Shown here in pieces: positions 1-7,564 of a DNA stretch of 64,000 nucleotides. A model generated the notes under the pieces. The model saw only the letters and a list, made by a program, of their open reading frames with translations. It was not told where the DNA came from and made no database searches. This DNA comes from Blastocatellia bacterium (GTDB lineage Bacteria > Acidobacteriota > Blastocatellia > HR10 > J050). The position numbers were made by a program, and so were the translations under genes. The stretch lies in contig JALSQX010000053.1 of the NCBI GenBank assembly GCA_026985075.1, positions 28,773-92,772 of the forward strand. Direction: 5' to 3'. How positions within the stretch are numbered: the stretch's first letter is position 1; each line of letters opens with the position of its first letter.

Positions 1-1013
1 TGGACCGCATCCGATCGAAGATCACCGATGAAGGCGCTCTCCCCCTTCGCCACCGGGATCGCCTGGTTGGCTGTGTTCGCCGCGGTCACGATGAAGATTC
101 ATTCCTCACTGCTAACATCCTGCTCGAGAATGTAGCGTGTAAGGCGACGGGCATGTTAGCCATTCGGTGGCTGTTTGAGCACCACCGGGAGGAAGGCATT
201 CGCCCCGAAATCATCGATTACGTGATCAACGCTGGCGAAGAAGCGGTGGGGGATCGTTATCAGCGAGGTGCCGGGAACCTGGCCAAAGCGATGGCGGAGC
301 GCTCTGGATGTGTGAACAGTACCGGGGGCGATGTGAAAGCGTTTTGTTGTGGACCGATCCACAGTTTGATCATCGCGGCCGGACTCGTTCATTCCGGGAT
401 CTTCGAGCACGTCCTTGTGGTTGGTGGAGGAGCGCTGGCCAAGCTGGGGATGAAGTTTCGCGGGCATCTGAAGCACGACATGCCCATCCTGGAAGATGTC
501 CTGGCCAGCTTCGCCATTCTCGTCGGGCCGCCGGATGATCGCAATCCCCGCATTCGACTCGACGCCATTGGCAAGCACGATGTGCGCTATAGCGGGTCGG
601 CCCAAAGCATTGCTCGAGCGCTCATCGCCAATCCCCTGGATGCCCTGGGGCGCAGGGTCACCGACATCGATCGGTACGCTGTAGAATTGCACAATCCCGA
701 AATCACCGAGCCGGCGGGAAGTGGAAATGTCCCACGACACAACTATCGCACCATCGCCAGCTTGGGCGTGATGCGTGGAGAGTGGTCGCGCCATGCCATC
801 GCCGAGTTCGAACGATGGCACGGACTGCCGGGATTTTCGCCGACACAGGGCCACGTCGCCTCGGCCGTGCCCTACCTGGGACATGCGCGCGATGCCATGC
901 GGCGAGGAGACCTCCGAACGGCGATGTTCATTGGCAAGGGAAGCCTCTTTCTGGGGAAAATGACGCATCTCTCCGATGGGATGTCCTTCATTCTCGAGGC
1001 CCCGAATTCCTGA
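1..1013 (+). CDS. grdC: GrdC, reductase component C beta subunit (5' partial)
   Basis: The gene runs in from beyond the left edge; about 336 C-terminal residues of a roughly 510-residue family are present, in a frame open from base 3. In Grd reductases component C takes the acyl group from selenoprotein A and releases it as an acyl phosphate for ATP synthesis. GrdC is thiolase/FabH-like. Visible family blocks are GCVRRGHDEDS near the start, the Cys-containing stretch around AFCCGP, the glycine-rich VVGGGALAKLGM, and near the end FSPTQGH followed by GKGSLFLGKMT. A thioredoxin gene follows after 70 bases. The partner subunit GrdD, usually next to grdC, is not in the window and may lie upstream. 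The family assignment is secure; the acyl group handled here is unknown. Confidence 0.9.
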   Translation, partial: DRIRSKITDEGALPLRHRDRLVGCVRRGHDEDSFLTANILLENVACKATGMLAIRWLFEHHREEGIRPEIIDYVINAGEEAVGDRYQRGAGNLAKAMAERSGCVNSTGGDVKAFCCGPIHSLIIAAGLVHSGIFEHVLVVGGGALAKLGMKFRGHLKHDMPILEDVLASFAILVGPPDDRNPRIRLDAIGKHDVRYSGSAQSIARALIANPLDALGRRVTDIDRYAVELHNPEITEPAGSGNVPRHNYRTIASLGVMRGEWSRHAIAEFERWHGLPGFSPTQGHVASAVPYLGHARDAMRRGDLRTAMFIGKGSLFLGKMTHLSDGMSFILEAPNS

Positions 1014-1083
1014 TCCGCGTTCTCTCGACGGGTTCTGGCCGGAAATCTCGGCAGGGAAGCCAACGAAAAGGAGACGATGCCCG

Positions 1084-1419
1084 ATGATGACTGTGACGAC
1101 GGAAACGTTCGATCCGGAGGTCGTGCGAGCGGAACAACCCGTTCTCGTCGATTTCTGGGGACCACGCTGTGGTCCCTGTCTGGCGCTCATGCCCGTTGTC
1201 GAAGAACTCGCCAGGGAGTATGATGGAAGGCTGAAGATTGTGAAAATCAATGCTCAGGAGAATCGAAAACTCTGCGTGCGATTGAAGGTGATCGGCCTTC
1301 CCACGTTTCTCTTCTTCGGTCGCGGCCGGGAAATGGGCCGACTCACCGGTCCCATTACAGCTGACGAGCTCAGAGAATGGGTTCAACGAGTGTTGTCGCG
1401 CGCACGTGGAATACGCTGA
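1084..1419 (+). CDS. trxA: Thioredoxin of the Grd locus
   Basis: This is a 111-residue thioredoxin-fold protein. The redox motif is WGPRCGPC (Cys29 and Cys32), preceded by VLVDF, and the cis-proline motif GLPTF is intact. The bases before CGPC differ from the usual WCGPC because the Trp sits three residues before the first Cys. Grd operons of clostridia carry their own thioredoxin, which reduces the oxidised selenoprotein after each turnover, and this gene lies between grdC and grdA, 16 bases before grdA. The start is the ATG at 1084, behind AAAAGGAG; a second ATG follows at once. The role as electron donor to GrdA is inferred from position. Confidence 0.88.
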   Translation: MMTVTTETFDPEVVRAEQPVLVDFWGPRCGPCLALMPVVEELAREYDGRLKIVKINAQENRKLCVRLKVIGLPTFLFFGRGREMGRLTGPITADELREWVQRVLSRARGIR

Positions 1420-1435
1420 TGGGAGGAAGGCAACC

Positions 1436-1906
1436 ATGAAACTCGCCGGAAAGAAAGTCATCGTTCTTGGGGAACGGGACGGCGTGCAGGGGACGGCGCT
1501 CAGCCAGTGCGTGAAGGCCGCTGGTGGTGAAGTCGTGCTCACCGTCGATCAGTGCTTCGTCTGAACGGCGGCCGGTGCCATGGACCTGGAGGATCAAGGG
1601 GCGATCAAGGCCACGGTTGAGGAACTCGGCTCGGACGATATCGTGGTCATCTTGGGATCGCCCGATCCGGACGCCGCCGAGATGTACGCCGAAACGGTCA
1701 CCCTGGGCGATCCGACCTATGCTGGTCCATTGGCCGGAGTCTCGTTGAGACTCCCCGTCTACAACATCTTTGAACCGGAGATCAAAGAACAAATTCCCCC
1801 AGAGGTCTACCAGGAGCAGGTGGCGATGATGGAGATGGTGCTGCCGGCTGAGGAGATCTGTGCCCGCGTCAGAGCGGTGAGAGAGAAAGCCGGAGTGTCC
1901 TCATGA
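1436..1906 (+). CDS. grdA: GrdA selenoprotein A (UGA = Sec43)
   Basis: The frame is 156 residues when the TGA at 1562-1564 is read as selenocysteine. The codons around it give CFVU followed by TAAGAMDLE, the diagnostic motif of selenoprotein A, with Cys40 and Sec43 as the redox pair. The total length matches the family (about 157). In the known enzymes Sec carries the carboxymethyl group handed over by component B and passes it to component C. The gene starts at the ATG behind GGGAGGAAGG, 16 bases after trxA. Ordinary gene callers would truncate it and start the remainder at 1580. A weak hairpin follows the UGA (separate entry). There is one grdA for two B modules, so it probably serves both. 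Confidence 0.95.
1572..1589 (+). promoter_or_regulatory. Possible SECIS hairpin in grdA
   Basis: Seven bases after the UGA, CCGGT (1572-1576) can pair with ACC-T-GG (1584-1589), leaving one bulged T and a 7-base loop. A bulged U and a short apical loop are usual in bacterial SECIS elements, but here the bulge is on the 3' side and the stem is short. It is much weaker than the hairpins in the two grdB genes; RNA folding and SelB binding data would decide. Confidence 0.3.
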
Positions 1907-1963
1907 CAGTCCACGACGTTATCCCCTCTGGCGTGGCGCTCAGTGGTCGAGAAGGAGCAGGCG

Positions 1964-3292
1964 ATGACCCATCCCATTCGGATCATTCATTATCTGAATC
2001 AATTTTTTGGTGGCATCGGCGGGGAAGATAAGGCCGATGTGGGTTTAGAGATCCGCCGCGGTCCAGTGGGCCCGGGGCTCGGCCTCCAGCACGCTTTGGG
2101 CCCTGACGGAGAGATCATCGCCACGCTCATTTGTGGCGATAATTATTTCCATATGCAGATGGCCACTGTGCGGACCGCTGTTCTGGACATCGTTGGAGAT
2201 CTCCGGCCGGATATCCTCGTCGCTGGTCCGGCCTTCAATGCCGGTCGCTATGGCATGGCGTGTGGCGAGGTGTGCAAGGTCGTCGCCGAACGGGCGCACA
2301 TGCCAACCGTCACGGCCATGTATCCCGAGAATCCCGCCGTTGAGACGTACCGTCGTGTTCCCAATCTCTGGATTCTCCCCACGGGGGCGACGGCAGCCGA
2401 TATGCGAGCGGTCCTCCCGCGACTGGCGACATTGATACGGAAACTGGGGCGTGGCCAACCCCTCGGCCCCGCCCGAGCGGAAGGCCTCATCCCCCGCGGA
2501 CAACGGGTTCTCACCACCGCCTCGCGCCCGGGCGCCGAGCGCGCCGTCACCATGCTTCTGGCCAAACTGCGTGGCCAGCCGTTCCAGACGGAACTCCCCC
2601 TGTACCAACTGGAATCGGTTCCACCGGCCTCACCGGTCGCCGATCTCCGGACGGCGCGGCTCGCCACCATCACCACGGCGGGCCTCGTCCCCCGCGGCAA
2701 TCCCGACGGGTTCAAAGTCTTCAATGCTACCCGCTGGAGTCGCTATCGGCTCCCGGATGCTCCCGCGCTGAACGGCGAGGACTGGGAGATCATTCACGGT
2801 GGATTCAACACGGCATACGCTCAGGCGAATCCGAACCTCGTTCTTCCCCTCGATGTTCTCCGGGAACTCGTTGGGGAGATGATCGGCGAACTGGACGAGT
2901 ATTTTTACTCCATCACTGGTGTGGGGACGAGCTTGGCTGTGGCCAAGCAGGCGGGCGAAGCGATAGCGGCGTCGCTCGGCGAGGATCACGTCGATGCCGC
3001 CCTGTTAGTGGCCACCTGAGGAACCTGCACGCGCTGCGGCGCAGCGCTGGCCAAGGAGTTGGATCGCGCCGGTATTCCCGTGGTGCTCATCTCAGCCATG
3101 GCTCAACTGGCCCATCAGGTGGGAGCGTCGCGCATCGTTGTCGGACGGAAAATTCCTCATCCCTGTGGTGATCCCCTACTCCCTCCGGAATTCGATCGCG
3201 CCGTGCGAAGGGAGATCGTCATCACGGCACTCCACGCATTGCAGACGCCCGTCTCCGCGCCCACGCTCTTTCGCCCCCGATATGCCCTGTAA
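1964..3292 (+). CDS. grdB: GrdB-type selenoprotein, B module 1 (UGA = Sec352)
   Basis: Reading the TGA at 3017-3019 as selenocysteine gives a 442-residue protein, the normal size for GrdB/GrdF/GrdH. The UGA sits in UGTCTRCG, the family's active-site motif. The N-terminal part shows RIIHYLNQFFGGIGGE and AGPAFNAGRYGMACGE, and GLVPRGNPDGFK lies mid-protein. In known enzymes this subunit's Sec attacks the alpha carbon of the substrate and cleaves the C-N bond. The ATG at 1964 was chosen because GAAGGAG lies just upstream and the paralogue begins with the same residues; another in-frame start lies at 1943. It pairs with the GrdE-like gene 132 bases downstream. Which substrate it binds cannot be told from the sequence. 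Confidence 0.93.
3031..3047 (+). promoter_or_regulatory. SECIS hairpin of grdB module 1
   Basis: GCGCTGC-GGC-GCAGCGC is a perfect 7-bp stem with a GGC loop beginning 11 nt after the UGA codon (bases 3020-3030 intervene). That spacing matches the distance known to be needed for SelB-dependent decoding in E. coli. The other grdB gene has a hairpin of the same shape, spacing and loop, with two compensatory pair changes. Confidence 0.78.
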
Positions 3293-3424
3293 CAGGCTGA
3301 TGACGTCTGACGCGCCGACGAGAGACTATCACCACTCGAGCCGCCGACTCAGGGACCGTCGATCACGCCCAGGTCGCGGTCGAGAGATCTCGCTCGGGCC
3401 ACCTGCTCTGAGAGGCAAGCCACC

Positions 3425-4723
3425 ATGCAATTGGACGTAGGGACCTTTCCGATCAACAGCATCGTTTTCGACCATCACACGCGACTGGATGGCGATACGC
3501 TCCGGATCAACCGGCACGAGCTGATCCAGATGATCCAGGAAGACCCGTGCATCGAGCGCGCCGAGATCGAGCTGGCTATACCGGGCGAATCGACGCGCAT
3601 CATTCACGTATGTGATGCGATCGAACCGCGGATCAAGGTATCCGGGCCGGGAGTGTGCTATCCGGGCTTGATGGGCCCCGTCGATACGGTCGGTCGTGGC
3701 GTCACGCATCGGCTGGGGGGAATGGCCGTCGTGCTCTCGGCCGAGTACCCGAGGCTTATCGAGACGGGCGTGGGCGCAGCTCACGAGGCGATCCTGGATA
3801 TGTCGGGTCCCGGTGCGCTCGGCCCGATCGCCCACACGCTCAATCTGGTGCTCGTTCTCGCGCTGGCTTCGGGGTACTCCCAAGGAGATTATAATCGAGC
3901 CGTACAACTGGCCGGTCTGAAGGTAGCCCACCGATTAGCGCAAACGACGGAGGGGAAAGCGCCTCCTCTCCGACGCCGATATGAACTCACTCCCGTCGAT
4001 ACCACACTCCCCAAGGTCGTGTACATCAGTCAGTTTTACACCCAGCTCAACTTGCCCGCTCCCTATCTGACGTGGTACGGAATGTACATCACCGACTGGA
4101 TGCCCCTTTGGGTCCATCCCAACGAGATCCTCGACGGAGCCCTCATCCCCGGAGCCGTCGGCGGTGACGCCGTGAGGCCGAGTTCCTGGGAATACGTCAA
4201 CAACCCCATCATCGCGCGTCTGTATGAGGCCCACGGTGAGGCTCTCGCGTTTCTCGGCGTCATTGTGCACCGGACGCGATTCGAAGTCTTTGAAGAGAAG
4301 CAACTCTCGGCCAACCAGGCAGCGAAGTTGGCCAAGCTCATGGGCGCTGATGGAGCCATCGTCACTTGGATTGGAGCCGGAAATGCATTCATCGAGGGGA
4401 TGTTGACCGTCCAGGCGCTCGAACGAGAAGGCATCAAGACCGTGTTCATGACCTATGAACATGGCGGTCAAGAGGGATGGGAAGCGCCACTCATGTTCAC
4501 TGTGCCCGAGGCTGACGCCATCATCTCGGTGGGGAGTCTCGACCGGGCGATCACCCTCCCGGCCGTGGAACGGGTCATCGGCGGAGATGAGCTGTGTTTA
4601 GATCCCGAAGCCAGTGGCGAGCGCGTGCCCGCCGCTGGCGAACTCCGACTCCCGTGGCGCCTCCCCATCGCCAGTGGCATCGATCATTGGGGATTTGGCC
4701 GACTCACCTGCATCGAGTATTGA
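3425..4723 (+). CDS. GrdE/GrdI-like B-component alpha-beta subunit, module 1, without the pyruvoyl Cys
   Basis: This is a 432-residue homologue of the proprotein subunit of glycine/sarcosine/betaine reductase component B. Family blocks include AIEPRIKV, THRLGGMAVV, the HPNEILDGAL stretch, NNPIIARLYEAHG and the C-terminal VPEADAIISVGS. In classical GrdE an Asn-Cys pair right after DGAIVSG is cleaved and the Cys becomes a pyruvoyl group that holds the amino substrate. Here the equivalent residues are Ala244-Val245 (PGAVGG), so neither the cleavage nor the pyruvoyl can form in the known way. The start ATG lies behind GAGAGGC. It is followed closely by a second B module. It probably binds a substrate without a free primary amine. 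Confidence 0.87.
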   Translation: MQLDVGTFPINSIVFDHHTRLDGDTLRINRHELIQMIQEDPCIERAEIELAIPGESTRIIHVCDAIEPRIKVSGPGVCYPGLMGPVDTVGRGVTHRLGGMAVVLSAEYPRLIETGVGAAHEAILDMSGPGALGPIAHTLNLVLVLALASGYSQGDYNRAVQLAGLKVAHRLAQTTEGKAPPLRRRYELTPVDTTLPKVVYISQFYTQLNLPAPYLTWYGMYITDWMPLWVHPNEILDGALIPGAVGGDAVRPSSWEYVNNPIIARLYEAHGEALAFLGVIVHRTRFEVFEEKQLSANQAAKLAKLMGADGAIVTWIGAGNAFIEGMLTVQALEREGIKTVFMTYEHGGQEGWEAPLMFTVPEADAIISVGSLDRAITLPAVERVIGGDELCLDPEASGERVPAAGELRLPWRLPIASGIDHWGFGRLTCIEY

Positions 4724-4732
4724 GTTCCGGAT

Positions 4733-6082
4733 ATGCGCACAACGCATGACCAGATGACCTCGCCCATTCGCATCGTTCACTACGTGAACCAGTTCTTCGG
4801 CGGAATCGGCGGCGAAGAACGCGCCGATACGGAACTGCTCATCCGAGAGCATCCGGTGGGCCCGGGAGTGGGCATCGCTCGGGCGCTCGGCGAGCGAGGA
4901 CGCATCGTGGCGACCCTCATCGGCGGCGACAATTATTTCACCGAGCGAATGGATGTGGCGCGATCGGCCGCGCTGGAGGCGATCGAAAGATACCGACCCG
5001 ATGTCGTCATCGCCGGACCGGCGTTCAATGCCGGTCGTTACGGCATGGCCTGCGGCGAGGTATGTAAGGCCGTCACGGAAACGCTTCGTATTCCCTCGGT
5101 CACGGCGATGTCTCCGCACAATCCGGCCGTTTCGCTCTATCGCCGGTCCACATATATTCTCCCCACAGGAGAATCGGCAGCGAGCATGCCACACATCCTT
5201 CCCCGCCTGACGGCATTCGCGCATCGACTCGCCATTGGCGACGCCATTGGGCCAGCCGAACGCGAGGGCTATATGCCGCGCGGCATTCGTGGCATCATTT
5301 TGGATGAACGCTCTGCTGCCCAGCGCGCCGCTGAGATGCTCAAGGCTAAACTCACCGGCGAGCCTTACCAGACGGAAATTCCCGTTGAAGTCTTCCAGCC
5401 GGTCAGTCCAGCCGCTCCACTTCAGGATCTCACCACGGCGACCATTGCGCTGGTGACCACCTCCGGACTGGTCCCTCGAGGGAATCCTGACGGATTCAAA
5501 AGTATGAATGAATCCCGCTGGGCGACCTACCCGGTGAAGCACCTGGACGCGCTCGCCCCCGACGAATGGGAACCGATTCACGGGGGTTACGATGCGCGAT
5601 TCGCGCGAGAGAATCCCAACCGCGTCGTCCCCCTGGACGTGTTGCGGGAGTTAGAGAACGAAGGCGTGATCGGACGACTTCACGCTGATCTCATCGTCAC
5701 CGTCGGTGTTGGAACGCCCGTCGAAGTGTGCCAGCGGATGGGCGAAGAGATCGTCGACGAACTTCATCGCGCCAATGTGAGTGCCGCTATTTTCACGTCC
5801 AATTGAGCGACGTGTTCTCGTTGCGGCGCAACGATGGCCAAAGTCATGGAAGCATCTGGGATTCCGGTGGCGTTGATCACGGCGTTGACCACGCTGGCCA
5901 AAGATGTGGGCGCTCCCCGTATTGTCCAGGGCGTACGCATCCCTCACCCCTGCGGCAATCCGGCGCTCCCGTCCGATCGCGATCGGGCCGTGCGCCGGCG
6001 CATCGTCATGATGGCCTTGAAAGCCCTGCAGACGTCCGTCGTGAACCCCACCAGCTTCGTCGATCCCAGCGTCCTCATATGA
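4733..6082 (+). CDS. grdB: GrdB-type selenoprotein, B module 2 (UGA = Sec358)
   Basis: This is a second GrdB paralogue, complete when the TGA at 5804-5806 is read as selenocysteine. The motif is UATCSRCGATM, with RIVHYVNQFFGGIGGE near the N terminus and AGPAFNAGRYGMACGE as in module 1. With the ATG at 4733 it has 449 residues; the ATG at 4754 (MTSPIRIVHY) aligns better with the paralogue, but neither has a clear ribosome site. It starts 9 bases after module 1 ends, so translation is probably coupled, and its stop overlaps the first possible start of the next gene. A second, divergent B module beside a single grdA points to a second substrate or to a mixed complex. Confidence 0.92.
5818..5834 (+). 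promoter_or_regulatory. SECIS hairpin of grdB module 2
   Basis: TCGTTGC-GGC-GCAACGA forms a perfect 7-bp stem with a GGC loop, starting 11 nt after the UGA at 5804-5806. Compared with the module 1 hairpin the outermost pair is T-A instead of G-C, and the fourth pair from the loop is T-A instead of C-G. Both are compensatory changes, which supports selection on the RNA fold and not only on the encoded residues. Confidence 0.8.
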
Positions 6083-6090
6083 GAGAGACG

Positions 6091-7389
6091 ATGCGTCTTG
6101 AAATGGGAACGTTCCCGATCACCGAGGCGACGTTCGGTCCCCGGACAGAGCTCGACGGAACGCGCCTGGTCATCGACCACGACGAACTGGCGGCCCTCGT
6201 CCTGGAGAACGGTTTCTTCCGCCGCGTTCGGATAGAGATCGTCTCTCCGGGCGAGAGCGCGCGCATCATCCATCTCCTGGACGCCATCGAACCACGCATC
6301 AAGGTTGAGGGACCGGGCGAGACGTTCCCCGGCTTCCTGGGCTCGGTGGAGACAGTGGGTGAAGGCCGCACGCACCGACTGGGGGGCGTGGCCGTGATGC
6401 AATCGGCGGAGATCCCCGGGCGCGGAAAGGGCGGATTGCTGATGGTCCGAGAAGGGATCGTCGATATGACGGGACCCGGAGCCGCGTACAGTCCCTTCTC
6501 GCAAACGATCAACATCGTCCTCACCTTAGAACTCGAGCCGAATTTCTCCGATGAGGAATACGACCGTACAATCCGCCTGGCGGGCCTGAAAGCGGCTCGC
6601 TATCTCGCTCGGACCACAGTTGACCGACGGGCCCCTCAGTACCGAACGTATGATCTGACGATCTCTTGTCCCGCACTCCCGCGCGTCGTCTACGTTCACC
6701 AGATTCAATCTCAAGGAACGTTCGCGCGGACGTTCTTCTACGGAAAGCCCTTGGACCATCTGATCCCTACGCTCGTTCATCCCAACGAGCTGCTCGATGG
6801 GGCTCTGGTCAGTGGCAACTATGCGTACCAGAGCATGAAAACGCCCACCTGGCTTCATGGCAATAATCCGGTGATCGAGCAATTGTACGACCGACATGGC
6901 CGGGACTGGAACTTCGTCGGCGTGATTCTCTCGCGCGGTCACTTCTACGGGATTAGCGAAAAACAGCACAGCGCCAATCACGTGGCGAAACTGGCGCGGA
7001 TGTGGAATGCTGATGGGGCGATGATCACCTGGGAAGGTGGCGGGAATTCTATCATTGAAGCCATGCTCACCATCCAGGCATTAGAGCGCGCCGGGATCAA
7101 GACGACGGCCATTTCTTACGAGTTGGGCGGAGCCGACGGAACGGGGACGCCGTTGCTTCTCTATTCGGTGCCCGAAGCTGACGCCTTGGTCAGTTGTGGC
7201 ACGTATGAGCGACCTCTTCGACTCCCTTCCGTGAAGCGCGTCGTGGGCGGACGAACGATCCGATGCGACCCAGCGAAGGGAGGGCACCACCTTCCGGCTC
7301 ACCAATCCCTCCAATTGGATACCAGCCTGCAGATGTATTGTGGTACCAATCAAGTGGGTTTCGGACGACGGCGGGGCATCGATTTCTGA
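6091..7389 (+). CDS. GrdE/GrdI-like B-component alpha-beta subunit, module 2, without the pyruvoyl Cys
   Basis: This 432-residue paralogue of the module 1 subunit shares AIEPRIKV, GRTHRLGGVAV, HPNELLDGALVSG and NNPVIEQLYDRHG. At the processing site it reads GNYAYQ: Asn243 is kept but the pyruvoyl-forming Cys is Tyr244. The start chosen is the ATG at 6091, because MRLEMGTFPI aligns with MQLDVGTFPI of the paralogue and GAGAGAGA precedes it; an ATG at 6079 overlaps the grdB stop. The same frame is open far upstream inside grdB, which is not meaningful. In the classical system this subunit positions the substrate for the GrdB selenocysteine. It is the last gene of the Grd block; a hairpin with a T-run follows. 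Confidence 0.87.
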   Translation: MRLEMGTFPITEATFGPRTELDGTRLVIDHDELAALVLENGFFRRVRIEIVSPGESARIIHLLDAIEPRIKVEGPGETFPGFLGSVETVGEGRTHRLGGVAVMQSAEIPGRGKGGLLMVREGIVDMTGPGAAYSPFSQTINIVLTLELEPNFSDEEYDRTIRLAGLKAARYLARTTVDRRAPQYRTYDLTISCPALPRVVYVHQIQSQGTFARTFFYGKPLDHLIPTLVHPNELLDGALVSGNYAYQSMKTPTWLHGNNPVIEQLYDRHGRDWNFVGVILSRGHFYGISEKQHSANHVAKLARMWNADGAMITWEGGGNSIIEAMLTIQALERAGIKTTAISYELGGADGTGTPLLLYSVPEADALVSCGTYERPLRLPSVKRVVGGRTIRCDPAKGGHHLPAHQSLQLDTSLQMYCGTNQVGFGRRRGIDF

Positions 7390-7416
7390 CCAACGGGGGA
7401 TTCGCCGAAGCCGACC

Positions 7417-7490
7417 GAGTGCCTCTCCGAGCGCGCCTCTTTGGCTTGAAAGACGACCTGGTCATCATAATGATCGGCACTCTTGTTTTT
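7417..7490 (+). terminator. Probable terminator after the Grd block
   Basis: GAGTGCC (7417-7423) pairs with GGCACTC (7476-7482). Between them lies a smaller dyad, ATCATAATGAT, and the right arm is followed by TTGTTTTT. The U-run supports factor-independent termination; the large inner region makes the call only moderate. Confidence 0.45.
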
Positions 7491-7564
7491 CCTTCCTTCA
7501 AGGACCTGAAACCCTCTCCGGTCCTTCATCGAAATCCCGTTAACACTACATGAAGGAGGTCACT

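Noticed and set aside
156..1250. Long open frame antisense to grdC
   Set aside because: It has no recognisable domain and lies fully over a conserved gene; similar antisense frames occur over htrA, mutS2 and the GT2 gene because of the GC-rich third positions.
1562..1564. Premature stop or frameshift in grdA, and likewise in both grdB genes and the SelW-type gene
   Set aside because: The frames continue without any shift and the UGA falls exactly on the known Sec position in each family; hairpins follow in three of the four cases.
5728..6090. N-terminal extension of the second GrdE-like subunit to about 553 residues
   Set aside because: The extra part overlaps the end of grdB in another frame and has no counterpart in the module 1 paralogue; the start at 6091 aligns with it.
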